Part shown: positions 10,218 to 20,221 of the stretch, one piece after another
Numbering within the stretch: position 1 is the stretch's first letter
Layout of the letters: each line of letters opens with the position of its first letter
Position numbers and translations under genes: made by a program
The notes under the pieces: generated by a model
The model's input: the letters and a program-made list of their open reading frames with translations, nothing else
Database searches by the model: none
Told to the model about the DNA's origin: nothing
Assembly: GCA_031254115.1 (NCBI GenBank)
Contig: JAIRUZ010000048.1
Span: forward strand, 1 to 47,617
Reading direction: 5' to 3'
DNA: 47,617 nucleotides
Origin: Streptococcaceae bacterium
Lineage (GTDB): Bacteria > Bacillota > Bacilli > Lactobacillales > Streptococcaceae

Positions 10218-10228
10218 CATAAGTTTGA

Positions 10229-11095
10229 TTAGCCTTTGTCAGCGCCCGCCGTAATTCCGTTCACATAGAAGCGTTGCATGATAATGAACAAAATCGTGAT
10301 TGGCACTGCAACAAGCACACAGCCGGCCACAAATGGCGCAAAGTAAACAACAGAATTACCCGTTTGAACTTGACTCACCATGTTAAAGAGGCCATAAGGA
10401 ACAGTCATATTCTGGTTTCCTTGTCCGCCGAGAATAATGGCAGAAAAGATATAATCTATCCATGGCGCGATAAACGCCATCAGTGCTGTGTAGACGATAA
10501 TAGGCCTTGAAAGCGGAATCGTGATTCGCGTAAAAATTTGCCATTTATTCGCACCATCAATCGTCGCCGCTTCGTCAATTGACATCGGAATCGTGTCGAA
10601 GAACCCTTTGGCAATGTAAAAGGCAAGCGCCGCGCCCGAGACATAAATCAATGTCAATCCAACAAAATTCGTCAAGCCCATTGCCTTCAAAAGGTAATAG
10701 AACGCGATCATCGTCATAAATCCTGGGAACATATTCAGGATTAAAAAGACTTGCAAGAAAGGTTTGCGCATTTTGAAACGCAGCCGCGACAAAGCGTAAG
10801 ACATAGCAATCGTAATAAACGTTGATAAAATCGCTGAAACGATCGAGACGAGCAACGTTTTAACAAACCAGGTGATAAATGGGAATTGTGCATTTGTCAA
10901 AATATAACTGTAATTGTCAAACGTAAAATAATTGGTCTTGTTGAACCACAAATAATTTGCAAAACCGACTTGATTGTTTGAAAAACTGACAACAACTATC
11001 CATACAATCGGCGCAATCCATAAAAGAGCGAGAGCTGTCAATAAAATATATCTCAAAGTTGTCGAAACGACACGTTGTGTATGATAAGATTTCAT
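10229..11095 (-). CDS. malG: Maltose/maltodextrin ABC permease MalG
   Basis: BPD transport permease; EAATIDGANKWQIFTRITIPLSRP EAA motif; operon context. Confidence 0.92.
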   Translation of the reverse strand: MKSYHTQRVVSTTLRYILLTALALLWIAPIVWIVVVSFSNNQVGFANYLWFNKTNYFTFDNYSYILTNAQFPFITWFVKTLLVSIVSAILSTFITIAMSYALSRLRFKMRKPFLQVFLILNMFPGFMTMIAFYYLLKAMGLTNFVGLTLIYVSGAALAFYIAKGFFDTIPMSIDEAATIDGANKWQIFTRITIPLSRPIIVYTALMAFIAPWIDYIFSAIILGGQGNQNMTVPYGLFNMVSQVQTGNSVVYFAPFVAGCVLVAVPITILFIIMQRFYVNGITAGADKG

Positions 11096-11097
11096 GA

Positions 11098-12456
11098 TTA
11101 ACCCTCCTTAAATGCGTTTGTACGTCGGTAAGCGACGAGCGAGAAGACAGCTGAGACAATAAATATCAAGATGCCGATGACAGCCGCCATATTATAGTTT
11201 TTCAGTTGTCCCATCGAAATGTTATACAACCACGTTACAAGCAAGTCCGTAGAGCCCGCTTGTTGTTGCCCGAGTATCGGATCCGTCGGGCCACCAGCTG
11301 TCAACAGATAAATCACGTTGAAGTTATTGATATTACCGATAAATTGTTGAATGAGGGCAGGTGTCATCACGAAGAAAATTTGCGGGAACGTAATCCGACG
11401 GAAAATCTGGAAAGCGCCAGCACCGTCAATACGCGCTGCTTCAATCTGATCTTGCGGCAGATTTTGGATAATCGCCGTTGAAACCAGCATCGAAACAGGA
11501 ATACCAATCCACATATTGACAATAATCAAAGTCACCCGCGCCCACGTTGCATCTGTCAAAAATGGCAAGGGGGAATTGACCAGATTCAACTGAATGAGCA
11601 AATTATTAAGCGCGCCTTGGCTAATCAAAAGCTGATGCACCATCAAAAGTGATACAAATTGTGGGACGGCAAAGACGGCTACAAAAATCGTGCGCCAAAC
11701 AGCTTTAAACTTGATGCCTCTTGATTCAATGAGCATCGCAAGCAACACGCCGAAAAAGAAAGTGGTTGCTGTCGCACAAACCGCCCAAACGAGCGTCCAC
11801 GCAAGAACAGGGAAGAAGACTTTCCCGTAAGGACCCGTCAAGACGTTTCCAAAATTGACAAGACCGACCCATGAGAAGCCATTTCCCGGCCATTGGTGTG
11901 AATTATCAAAGTTGGTAAAAGCCATCGAGACCATATAAACAATTGGCAAAACAGTAAAAGCCAGAACGCCAGCCAGTGGAAGAAACATCAGTGTCGTGTG
12001 GAAGCGTTCATTAAGCAAAGTCGCCAAATCTTCCATAGTCGTCGGAATATGCTGAGCGTCACGATTGAGCGCATACAGATGACGAACCGAGCGAAGATTG
12101 ATGATATAAAGCCAAGCCATTAAAAGGGTGAGAATGAAAGCTAAAATGCCAAACAGCAGAATCAACATTGAATTGTCAGCTGGTGCCAGCTGCATAACGC
12201 CGCCAATTTCAGCGTAGCCGCTCGTTTTCTTATGTCCCAAGCTGCCAAGTAAGACGATAGCGCTGACCCCATTGAAAACAAACCACACCAGAAACAGGAG
12301 CTCTAGGATAAGAAAGACGAGGCCTTTTAGCCATTGTCTGTTCTTGAGTTGAGCAATTCCCATGATGAAGAAGGAAAGTTTCGTTGCAATATCGCCCTTT
12401 GACCACGTTTCCTTGTAGGTCGCTTCGGGCGCTATTTTATTTTTCTTTTTAAACAT
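11098..12456 (-). CDS. malF: Maltose/maltodextrin ABC permease MalF
   Basis: 452 aa multi-TM; EAARIDGAGAFQIFRRITFPQIFFVMTP EAA loop; next to malE/malG. Confidence 0.92.
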   Translation of the reverse strand: MFKKKNKIAPEATYKETWSKGDIATKLSFFIMGIAQLKNRQWLKGLVFLILELLFLVWFVFNGVSAIVLLGSLGHKKTSGYAEIGGVMQLAPADNSMLILLFGILAFILTLLMAWLYIINLRSVRHLYALNRDAQHIPTTMEDLATLLNERFHTTLMFLPLAGVLAFTVLPIVYMVSMAFTNFDNSHQWPGNGFSWVGLVNFGNVLTGPYGKVFFPVLAWTLVWAVCATATTFFFGVLLAMLIESRGIKFKAVWRTIFVAVFAVPQFVSLLMVHQLLISQGALNNLLIQLNLVNSPLPFLTDATWARVTLIIVNMWIGIPVSMLVSTAIIQNLPQDQIEAARIDGAGAFQIFRRITFPQIFFVMTPALIQQFIGNINNFNVIYLLTAGGPTDPILGQQQAGSTDLLVTWLYNISMGQLKNYNMAAVIGILIFIVSAVFSLVAYRRTNAFKEG

Positions 12457-12476
12457 AGAATCTCCTTTTAAAAAAG

Positions 12477-12506
12477 AAAGAGGTTAAGCTAGAGCCCAAC
12501 CTCTTT
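12477..12506 (-). terminator. Intercistronic malE-malF hairpin (terminator/attenuator)
   Basis: Minus strand AAAGAGGTT ... AACCTCTTT followed by CTTTTTT. Confidence 0.65.
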
Positions 12507-12520
12507 GAAGAGAAGCAAAA

Positions 12521-13807
12521 TTATTTACTACTCGTGCTCTTTGCAATATTAGTATTAAACGTGCTCAATTGTGATGAAAATTGAGAAGACGTAATTTTAC
12601 CATTGTAAGCACCCACAATCAGTGGACCAGAGAGATTCCACATGTTTGCCATTTCAGGAAGTGCAGGCATTAATGTAGAGAAATTAACTTGTTTTGTTGT
12701 TGCATCAAGAACCAAAGCAGAGGTTGTTGCGTCGCCGATTGCGACTGAGGCAACTGTTTTCGCTGATGTTTGAGCATCTTTGCTAACAGGAATTTGACCT
12801 TGTTCTTTCCACCATGTGTTCAACTGTGTATCTTTGCTTGTGAGATAAGTAGCAAGTGCTGCTGAGGCAGCTTGTGATTTGCTGCTTGAATTGACAGCGA
12901 ATGCTTCAATACCGACAAAGGATTGCATTTGTTTTGTACCTGAGCCGTAATCAACGGTTGGGTATGTGGCAACGGCGAAGTTTGAGCCGAGCGCTTTACT
13001 GATAGAAGCGGAATCCCAAGGGCCATCAAAGTAAGCAGCTGCTTTGCCAGATTTAAGGTCGCCAATTGCAGCGGTTGACGCGTCAATGACATTTTTATTG
13101 CTCTTGAGGCCAGCAATCCAAGACATGACTTGTTCGCCTTCTTTGGTGTTGAATGTAGAGCCATTCAAGTCTTGACCGTCAGAGCCATAAAGTTTGACAC
13201 CATTTGAGATAAAGTTAGGCACCATCGTATATTGCCCACCATTTTGAGTGTCTGTAATTGTCAGCGCAAGTGGGCCTTTAGCTGTCAGCCCATTGAACGT
13301 TTTAATATCAGAAGCTGAAAGTACTGACTTGTTGTAGAACAAAATCTTGGCTTGCTCAGCAAATGGATAGCCATACATCTGGCTGCCTTGTGTAACACCT
13401 TTGACAGCGACATCCGTGCTGTTTGCTTTAACTGCCGATTGTTGTTCAGTTGTCAATGGATTGATGTATTTGGCTTGTGCCATCTGACCCAATTGATCGT
13501 TTGGCAATTCAAAGACGTCAGCAGCTTTTGTTGGGTCTTTTGAAACGTCTGTCTTCGCGTTGGAGCTACCGGTTGGGCTTTGAGTCACAGTTACCTTAAC
13601 ATTTGGGTACTCTTTTTCAAAAGCAGTTACAACTGGCTTCACATAAGTTACCTGAGTTGTATCCACCCAAAGTGTGATGTTTCCTGACACGTCCTTTGCG
13701 CTTGTGCTTGATGAACTCGATGTTGTGGAGCCACTAGAACAAGCGGCGAGTGTGACGGTTGCAAGTACAGCTGCACCTGCAAGTGCGAGTTTTTTATAGC
13801 TTTTCAT
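12521..13807 (-). CDS. malE: Maltose/maltodextrin-binding lipoprotein MalE
   Basis: MKSYKKLALAGAAVLATVTLAACSSG lipobox; extracellular sugar-binding protein family. Confidence 0.92.
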   Translation of the reverse strand: MKSYKKLALAGAAVLATVTLAACSSGSTTSSSSSTSAKDVSGNITLWVDTTQVTYVKPVVTAFEKEYPNVKVTVTQSPTGSSNAKTDVSKDPTKAADVFELPNDQLGQMAQAKYINPLTTEQQSAVKANSTDVAVKGVTQGSQMYGYPFAEQAKILFYNKSVLSASDIKTFNGLTAKGPLALTITDTQNGGQYTMVPNFISNGVKLYGSDGQDLNGSTFNTKEGEQVMSWIAGLKSNKNVIDASTAAIGDLKSGKAAAYFDGPWDSASISKALGSNFAVATYPTVDYGSGTKQMQSFVGIEAFAVNSSSKSQAASAALATYLTSKDTQLNTWWKEQGQIPVSKDAQTSAKTVASVAIGDATTSALVLDATTKQVNFSTLMPALPEMANMWNLSGPLIVGAYNGKITSSQFSSQLSTFNTNIAKSTSSK

Positions 13808-13852
13808 TGTTTTTTTCTCCTTGCTAATGAAAGCGGTTTTTTTGACACCTTT

Positions 13853-13881
13853 ATTTTATGAAAACACTTTCAATTTGTCAA
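13853..13881 (-). promoter_or_regulatory. malE promoter with cre-like site in the spacer
   Basis: Minus strand TTGACA-17 bp-TAAAAT; the spacer contains TGAAAGTGTTTTCA (13859-13872), and a second cre-like TGAAAGCGGTTTTT lies at 13828-13841. Confidence 0.65.
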
Positions 13882-13983
13882 GTAAAAAGAACGTTTTTAG
13901 GTCAAAAAATCAAAAAAACTAGAAAATTTTTCCAGTTTTTCTTTTAATTTAGCTTTATAAGCGCGTCTGAAGCAGCTGACAGA

Positions 13984-15591
13984 TTATTTCCCGACCGCGC
14001 CACCTTTAGTGGACACATAATAGGACGCGTTTGAGCTGTTGAGCGTCACCAAATTACCCGATGTATCAACCCCGTAAACTTGCGGTGTTTTGCCTTTTTC
14101 AGTGACCGTCGCTGACGGCATGAAATAGCTTGGCAGCGTATAGCCACTTGACGAATAGCCTTGACTTTCCATATAGGACTGATAGGTGATGACATTGCTT
14201 GAAAGGCTTGTCAGCGCTGACAGACCGATGGACTGACGCATGATGTTCTGCACGGCAAGGTCAACATCTCTTGGCATCAGCTGATAGCTTGCATAAACGC
14301 CGTCAGAGCCCGCTGCTGTTGCGCCGACGCCCTCATATTGAATCGAAACCATTTTATCAAATGCGGAGCGATACGCCAAAGTTGAGAACATGTTAGGAAT
14401 CGTTGCTTTGATATTTGTTTTGAAATCGCTTGATGTTGCGTCTAGCATTTGTTTATAATTCAGCACGGTGTGCATGGAAAGGAGCTTTTTGAATGTCGCG
14501 GCAATCACTTCGCGCTGATGAGCCGCGCGTCCATAATCACCATTTGGCAACGTATCGCGGTCACGCGAGAAAACAAGTGCTTGCTCGCCGTTGATATGCT
14601 GAGACTTCCCAGCGCCAATATATGGCACTGTCGCTGTGTATTGCGGCTCTGTATTCGCGATGGTAATCGTTGAGCCCGAGTCATTGACCACGTCAATGCC
14701 ACCCACGTAATTCACCAAATTGACGAGCCCGTCCATGTTCACGACCATAAAATTATTAATCGGAATCCCCGTTTGCTCGCCGAGCGTGTGCATCGCAGAG
14801 AGCGTGGCCGCTTTGATGCCGCCCGCATTGGCGTACGCATACGGATAGGCCGCGTTCATCTTAGCTTGGAAAATGACCTTGCCATTTTCATCCATAATAT
14901 TGCTCATCGTGTCGCGCTCCATCGAAATCATTGTCGTGGTGTGCGTTTTCGGGTTAATCGTCATGACAATTTGCGAGTCCGAATTACCATTCCACGAGCC
15001 CGCGCCGCCGCGCGTCGCATCTCCTGTATCAACGCCCAAGAGCGCGACCGTTAGCGGCTGTGACGCATCGAGCATGCCATTTCCCGTCTCGACATACGTC
15101 TTTGCGAGACCTTTCTCCGTGACAAGCGCAAAATAAGTCAGTGCGCCCGCAAAAAGAAGTAAGAGAACGCCTAGAATAAGCGCCAAACGTTTGAGCCAAC
15201 GCCCTTTTTTCTTTGGTTTATCGATTTTCTTTGCCTTTTTTTCACGCTGACGCGCGCGGTTGTTTACAGGAGTTGGCCTTTTTGGCGTATATTCCTCAAA
15301 TGGTTCAAGCGTTTCGAGCGGATTTTGAGCTTCAATTTGCGGCTGTACTTCTTCTGGCACGGCCTGCAAAACGCGCGGCTGCTCGACTAATTGACTGCGC
15401 TTTTGGAGTGCTTCTTTTGCACGATTGCGCTCGTGTAAAAAAAGCTCCTCCGCGCGCGCATTATCCTCTGCAAGCGCTTGATCCGTGCGATAGGCACGCT
15501 CCAAATCGTGTAATTCGCCACGTTCGCGTTCATTTAAATAATCACTATTTTTTCGCAAATAATTCAGGCGATTGAGCGTCTGTTTATCCAT
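13984..15591 (-). CDS. LytR-CpsA-Psr (LCP) family protein with long cytoplasmic N-terminus
   Basis: Single TM, then LTVALLGVDTGDATRGGAGSWNGNSDSQIVMTINPKTHTTTMISMERDT and VVNMDGLVNLVNYVGGIDVVND LCP motifs. Confidence 0.9.
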   Translation of the reverse strand: MDKQTLNRLNYLRKNSDYLNERERGELHDLERAYRTDQALAEDNARAEELFLHERNRAKEALQKRSQLVEQPRVLQAVPEEVQPQIEAQNPLETLEPFEEYTPKRPTPVNNRARQREKKAKKIDKPKKKGRWLKRLALILGVLLLLFAGALTYFALVTEKGLAKTYVETGNGMLDASQPLTVALLGVDTGDATRGGAGSWNGNSDSQIVMTINPKTHTTTMISMERDTMSNIMDENGKVIFQAKMNAAYPYAYANAGGIKAATLSAMHTLGEQTGIPINNFMVVNMDGLVNLVNYVGGIDVVNDSGSTITIANTEPQYTATVPYIGAGKSQHINGEQALVFSRDRDTLPNGDYGRAAHQREVIAATFKKLLSMHTVLNYKQMLDATSSDFKTNIKATIPNMFSTLAYRSAFDKMVSIQYEGVGATAAGSDGVYASYQLMPRDVDLAVQNIMRQSIGLSALTSLSSNVITYQSYMESQGYSSSGYTLPSYFMPSATVTEKGKTPQVYGVDTSGNLVTLNSSNASYYVSTKGGAVGK

Positions 15592-15622
15592 AACGCGTAT
15601 TATACCATAGTTTCCCCAAAAT

Positions 15623-15650
15623 AAAAAACCACTTAGCTGAGTGATTTTAT
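15623..15650 (-). terminator. Terminator after cmk
   Basis: Minus strand AAATCACT-CAGCT-AAGTGGTTTTTT. Confidence 0.6.
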
Positions 15651-16292
15651 CTTTTCTTCTATAAAGGCGACAACTTCGTCAATGGTTTTGCCTGTTGTAT
15701 CATATTCAATGGCATCGGGCGCTTTTTTGAGCGGCGCAATGGCGCGCGTCGAGTCATACAAATCACGCGCCGCAATAGTACGCTCGATTTCTGCCAGCGC
15801 TGACGGAATGCCTTTTTCGATATTTTCTTTGTGGCGACGCTCCGCGCGTTCGTGCACGTCAGCTGACAGAAAAATTTTCAGGTCAGCATCAGGCAATACA
15901 ACCGTCCCAATGTCACGTCCATCCATGATAATGCTGCTGTCAGCCGCAATACGCCGCTGTTCGGCCGTCATAAAATCGCGAATCTCGGGCAACGCTGAAA
16001 TTTCTGACACCGCAGCCGCAACTTCTGGCGTGCGAATGGCCGCGCTCACGTCATTTAGTCCAATAAAAACGCGCTGATCCGCCCGCGTATTTTGAAACGA
16101 AATTGGATTTTCCGTGAGAAAATTAATCAGCGCTGACGGCTCCTTCGTTCCTTTTTGCAGACTGACAAGTGTCGCGCACCGATACATCGCGCCCGTGTCA
16201 AGATAGGTCAGGTGCAGCTCATGCGCAATGCGCTTGGCAACCGTTGATTTTCCTGAGCCTGCCGGCCCGTCTATTGCTATCTGTAGTTTCAT
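15633..16292 (-). CDS. cmk: Cytidylate kinase
   Basis: MKLQIAIDGPAGSGKSTVAKRIAHELHLTYLDTGAMYRCATL; MDGRDIGTVVLPDADLKIFLSA. Confidence 0.95.
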   Translation of the reverse strand: MKLQIAIDGPAGSGKSTVAKRIAHELHLTYLDTGAMYRCATLVSLQKGTKEPSALINFLTENPISFQNTRADQRVFIGLNDVSAAIRTPEVAAAVSEISALPEIRDFMTAEQRRIAADSSIIMDGRDIGTVVLPDADLKIFLSADVHERAERRHKENIEKGIPSALAEIERTIAARDLYDSTRAIAPLKKAPDAIEYDTTGKTIDEVVAFIEEKIKSLS

Positions 16293-16840
16293 TTTGCGAT
16301 TGTCAAGGTTTGCCCTGCCTTGATCCAGTTTCCGTCCATATATTTGCCTGCATTGTTTGGATCAAGCGTGGTAGCAGGACTTCCCGTCTGATTCAGCTGC
16401 ACGATATCTGACCACGTCAATGTTTTGCCCAATTGTTGCGATACTTTTGTCGCAATCAAATCCGTATTGTCACCCGCCGCAATCGTATACGTTTTGCCAG
16501 AACTTGATGATGTAGACGTGCCGCTCGTGCTACTGCTGCTTGCATCCGTGCCATTTGCAATGACTTGTGAGCTCGCTTTCGGATAAAAATTCTGCGACAC
16601 GGACTCTGGATTCGAGTGCCGATTATTCCACAGAATAAAAACAACACCACAGCCGACAATAATAAAAGCGATAATCAAGAGAAAAGTCAGGAAAAAAGTC
16701 GATGCCGCGCCCGTGCGCGTATGCTTTTTCCCGTCATCTGTCGGTTTGCGATTATTTGCATTGGGCGTTTTTGTTTTTGGAGCGCTGGTGCGACCTGATG
16801 TTTCCGCGTTCCGACGATTTTTTGGAGGTTGTTGTGCCAT
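16289..16840 (-). CDS. LysM-domain membrane-anchored protein
   Basis: N-terminal cytoplasmic region, one TM, Ser-rich linker, then TYTIAAGDNTDLIATKVSQQLGKTLTWSDIVQLNQ ... KAGQTLTIAK (LysM-like). Confidence 0.8.
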   Translation of the reverse strand: MAQQPPKNRRNAETSGRTSAPKTKTPNANNRKPTDDGKKHTRTGAASTFFLTFLLIIAFIIVGCGVVFILWNNRHSNPESVSQNFYPKASSQVIANGTDASSSSTSGTSTSSSSGKTYTIAAGDNTDLIATKVSQQLGKTLTWSDIVQLNQTGSPATTLDPNNAGKYMDGNWIKAGQTLTIAK

Positions 16841-16875
16841 ATCTCTTCCTATAAAATAAATGTTATAATAACTCT

Positions 16876-17082
16876 ATGAAAATTCAGATTCTCCCAGAAG
16901 CGTGCATTGCTTGCGGACTTTGTCAGCTTGAAGCACCTGATATTTTTGACTATCATGACACTGGCATTGTCAAATTCAGTCATTCATCAGCGCTGACAGC
17001 TTCGTTTAACGCGCTTTCAACTGATGAGCTCCTGTCAGCCGTCAAAAAATGCCCAACAGGGGCACTCAAAAAGCTTCCCTAG
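16876..17082 (+). CDS. Ferredoxin
   Basis: MKIQILPEACIACGLCQLEAPDIFDYHDTGIV...CPTGAL. Confidence 0.88.
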   Translation: MKIQILPEACIACGLCQLEAPDIFDYHDTGIVKFSHSSALTASFNALSTDELLSAVKKCPTGALKKLP

Positions 17083-17159
17083 CTTATTTTACCATAACTT
17101 CCCCTATTCTGACAAAAAAAGTGAGCACAAACTTTCGCAATGTCCACAAACTTCAATTT

Positions 17160-17190
17160 TTGAAGCGCTTTCTTTTTGAAATTATGTTAT
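17160..17190 (+). promoter_or_regulatory. PTS operon promoter with cre-like site
   Basis: ttgaagcgctttct (17160-17173, core AAGCGCTTTC) just upstream of TGTTATAAT. Confidence 0.5.
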
Positions 17191-17242
17191 AATGATTTGT
17201 AATATTTTTCTATATTATAAATTTTTAAGGAGGTTACTCACA

Positions 17243-18229
17243 TTGAGTATCGGAATTGTACTTGCGAGTCACGGCGAATTTGCCGCAGGCATTAAGCAAT
17301 CAGCTTCCATGATCTTTGGCGAGCAGGAAAAAGTCCAAGTTGTGACATTCCTGAACGGCATGGGTCCTGATGACCTGCACAAAGCAATCGCTGACGCAAT
17401 CGCAACATTCGAGCCCAGTGACGAAGTCCTTATCCTCGCAGATTTGTGGGGCGGGTCTCCGTTCAATCAATCGTCAACGATCTTAAAAGAAAATCCAGAT
17501 CGTCACATTGCGATTATCACTGGTCTCAACCTGCCGATGGTCATCCAGGCTTACACGGAGCGCATGAATCCGGAAGCCAAATTGGATGCTGTCGTAGGAA
17601 ACATTATCAAAGAGGCGAAAGGCGGCGTTAAAGCGCAGCCAGAAAGCCTCAACCCAGCTGAAGAAACAGCGCAAGCCGCTGCTTCTGGCCCTACAAAGGC
17701 CATTCCTGAAGGCACTGTCATTGGCGACGGCAAGATTAAAATCAATCTTGTCCGTATCGACACACGTCTTTTGCACGGTCAAGTAGCTACTGCTTGGACA
17801 CCTGATTCAAAGGCGGATCGTATCATCGTTGTGTCTGACAACGTCGCAAAAGATACAATGCGTAAAACCTTGATTGAGCAAGCTGCTCCTCCGGGAGTAC
17901 GTGCCAACGTTGTGCCCATTAAGAAATTCGTTGAAGTCGCAAAAGATCCGCGTTTTGGTGGCACGCACGCTTTCTTGCTTTTTGAAACACCGCAAGATGC
18001 GCTTGCAATTGTTGAAGCCGTTCCTGGCCTCATCAAAAGCATCAATGTCGGCTCAATGGCTCATTCAACGGGCAAAACAATGCTGAACAACGTTTTGTCA
18101 GTCAACAAAGACGATGTCGCCACTTTTGACAAAATGCGCGATTTGGGCGTTCAATTTGACGTCCGCAAGGTCCCTAACGATAAGAAAGACGACATTTTCG
18201 CCCTTATCCAAAAAGCGGACGTAAAATAA
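17243..18229 (+). CDS. PTS mannose/fructose/sorbose family IIAB component
   Basis: [20 protein letters not shown] (IIA) ... [21 protein letters not shown] (IIB); SD AAGGAGG upstream of TTG start at 17243. Confidence 0.93.
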   Translation: MSIGIVLASHGEFAAGIKQSASMIFGEQEKVQVVTFLNGMGPDDLHKAIADAIATFEPSDEVLILADLWGGSPFNQSSTILKENPDRHIAIITGLNLPMVIQAYTERMNPEAKLDAVVGNIIKEAKGGVKAQPESLNPAEETAQAAASGPTKAIPEGTVIGDGKIKINLVRIDTRLLHGQVATAWTPDSKADRIIVVSDNVAKDTMRKTLIEQAAPPGVRANVVPIKKFVEVAKDPRFGGTHAFLLFETPQDALAIVEAVPGLIKSINVGSMAHSTGKTMLNNVLSVNKDDVATFDKMRDLGVQFDVRKVPNDKKDDIFALIQKADVK

Positions 18230-18247
18230 AAAGGAGAAATTACTAAA

Positions 18248-19069
18248 ATGAGTGCTATCTCAGTTATTTTGGTCGTTCTCGTCGCGTTCCTTGCGGGACT
18301 CGAGGGAATCCTTGACCAATGGCAATTCCACCAACCTATTCTTGCCTGCACGCTCGTCGGTCTCGTAACCGGCCACATGACAGAAGGAATTATTCTTGGA
18401 AGTGCCCTTCAAATGATTGCCCTGGGTTGGGCAAATATCGGTGCCGCTGTCGCTCCCGACGCTGCACTTGCTTCTGTTGCCTCGGCTATTCTCATGGTAA
18501 AAGGCGGCAACTACGATTTGACACACATCATGGGTGTTATCGTCCCTGCAGGTATCTTGCTTGCAACGGCTGGTCTCGTTTTGACAACGCTTGTTCGTTT
18601 CGTCAATGTGGGTACTATTCACTTGGCAGACGCTGCTGCCGAGCGCGGTTCTTATGCGGGCGTTCAAGCATGGCACCTCTTCGCGCTCCTTCTTCAAGGT
18701 CTGCGTATCGCCATTCCTGCAGCGCTTATCCTCTCTATCCCAGCTGAAACGGTTCAAGAAGCCCTGAAAAAAATCCCTGAGGTGGTTTCTGGCGGACTTG
18801 CTGTAGGTGGTGGTATGGTTGTTGTCGTTGGTTACGCCATGGTTATTAACCTCATGGCAACTGCTGAACTTTGGCCCTTCTTCTTCCTTGGCTTCGTTCT
18901 TGCACCACTCGATCCTACTAAAGGTGTCACTTCTATCTCCCTCATTGGTATGGGTATCTTAGGCGTCGTGATTGCCATGATTTACTTGAACCTGCAGCGC
19001 GGTGGCGGTTCAGGCTCGGGCAATGCTGGCGGTGGCGATCCCATCGGCGACATTCTGAACGACTATTAA
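18248..19069 (+). CDS. PTS mannose family IIC component
   Basis: MSAISVILVVLVAFLAGLEGILDQWQFHQPILACTLVGLVTG. Confidence 0.94.
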   Translation: MSAISVILVVLVAFLAGLEGILDQWQFHQPILACTLVGLVTGHMTEGIILGSALQMIALGWANIGAAVAPDAALASVASAILMVKGGNYDLTHIMGVIVPAGILLATAGLVLTTLVRFVNVGTIHLADAAAERGSYAGVQAWHLFALLLQGLRIAIPAALILSIPAETVQEALKKIPEVVSGGLAVGGGMVVVVGYAMVINLMATAELWPFFFLGFVLAPLDPTKGVTSISLIGMGILGVVIAMIYLNLQRGGGSGSGNAGGGDPIGDILNDY

Positions 19070-19087
19070 GAAAGGAGAACATTAAAA

Positions 19088-20164
19088 ATGGAAAATCAAA
19101 CAGATAAAAAGTTCCACCTTTCAACTGGTGAACGCTTTAGCGTCATGATCCGCTCTATGTTCCTCCAAGGTTCATGGAACTACGAACGTATGCAAAACCT
19201 CGGTTTCTTGTATGCTCTGATTCCAGCACTCAAGAAATTCTATCCTGCTGGCTCTGACGGTGCAAAAGAAGCCCTCAAACGCCACATGGAATTTTTCAAC
19301 ACGCACCCCTATCCTGCTGCTCCAATCATCGGTGTGACACTTGCCCTTGAAGAAGAAAAAGCCAATGGTGTTGACGTCGATGACGCAGCTATCCAAGGTG
19401 TCAAGGTTGGTATGATGGGTCCTCTCGCGGGTGTCGGTGACCCTGTCTTCTGGTTCACACTTCGTCCTATCTTTGGCGCTATCGCTGCTTCTCTTGGTGC
19501 TGGCGGCTCACTCATCGGCCCCTTGTTCTTCTTCCTTGCTTGGAACATCGTTCGTATCGCTTTCTTGTGGTACACGCAAGAATTTGGCTACAAACAAGGA
19601 ACGGCGATTACGTCTGACCTTGGCGGCGGCATGCTCCAAACATTGACTAAAGGCGCTTCAATTCTCGGTATGTTCATCTTGGGTGTTCTGATTGAGCGTT
19701 GGGTTAATATTAGCTTTACAGGTGCAAACGCAATGCTGCCTAAACAGCCACTTGCTGATGGTGCCTACAACGGACAATGGATTACAAATGCCCACAACAT
19801 TGGCACAACAGCCAGTCCTATTTGGGAAGCCACTGCCAATTCAAACATCGTGACAGTCGCAGCTGGTGCAAAAGCTCCTGCTGACGCGCATTTTGCAGCT
19901 ATTTCAAATTTGGGTGCTATCAAGAATGTTGATGGTAGCTTCTTGAAAAGTACATTATCTCAATCAACTCTCTCGTCTAATCCGTTCAAACAACAATCGT
20001 TGTCTGATGTCTTCAACAGCTTGATTCCTGGCTTTGTCGCATTGCTTTTGACATTCCTTGTCATCTTTATTCTCCGCAAATGGAAGAATCGCAATGCGCC
20101 GCTTGTTATCATCATTGGACTCTTTATTTTGGGTATTTTGCTCCACTGGGCAAAACTCGCATAA
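19088..20164 (+). CDS. PTS mannose family IID component
   Basis: MIRSMFLQGSWNYERMQNLGFLYALIPALKKFYP; GPLAGVGDPVFWFTLRPI. Confidence 0.94.
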   Translation: MENQTDKKFHLSTGERFSVMIRSMFLQGSWNYERMQNLGFLYALIPALKKFYPAGSDGAKEALKRHMEFFNTHPYPAAPIIGVTLALEEEKANGVDVDDAAIQGVKVGMMGPLAGVGDPVFWFTLRPIFGAIAASLGAGGSLIGPLFFFLAWNIVRIAFLWYTQEFGYKQGTAITSDLGGGMLQTLTKGASILGMFILGVLIERWVNISFTGANAMLPKQPLADGAYNGQWITNAHNIGTTASPIWEATANSNIVTVAAGAKAPADAHFAAISNLGAIKNVDGSFLKSTLSQSTLSSNPFKQQSLSDVFNSLIPGFVALLLTFLVIFILRKWKNRNAPLVIIIGLFILGILLHWAKLA

Positions 20165-20182
20165 GAGTTTCTACCTCTAAGA

Positions 20183-20209
20183 AAGTCAGCAATCGCTGGC
20201 TTTTTTTGT
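20183..20209 (+). terminator. Terminator after PTS operon
   Basis: aagtcagcaatcgctggcttttttt hairpin plus T-tract. Confidence 0.65.
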
Positions 20210-20221
20210 TATAATACAGCT

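Noticed and set aside
13800-13842. Homopolymer T-runs upstream of malE as phase-variable tract
   Set aside because: Short, interrupted T-runs inside the leader of a promoter with good -35/-10 spacing; no evidence for slippage control.
16601-16640. Possible truncation or frameshift of the LysM protein
   Set aside because: The 183-aa frame is continuous from an SD-preceded ATG through TM and LysM segments; no frameshift is needed.
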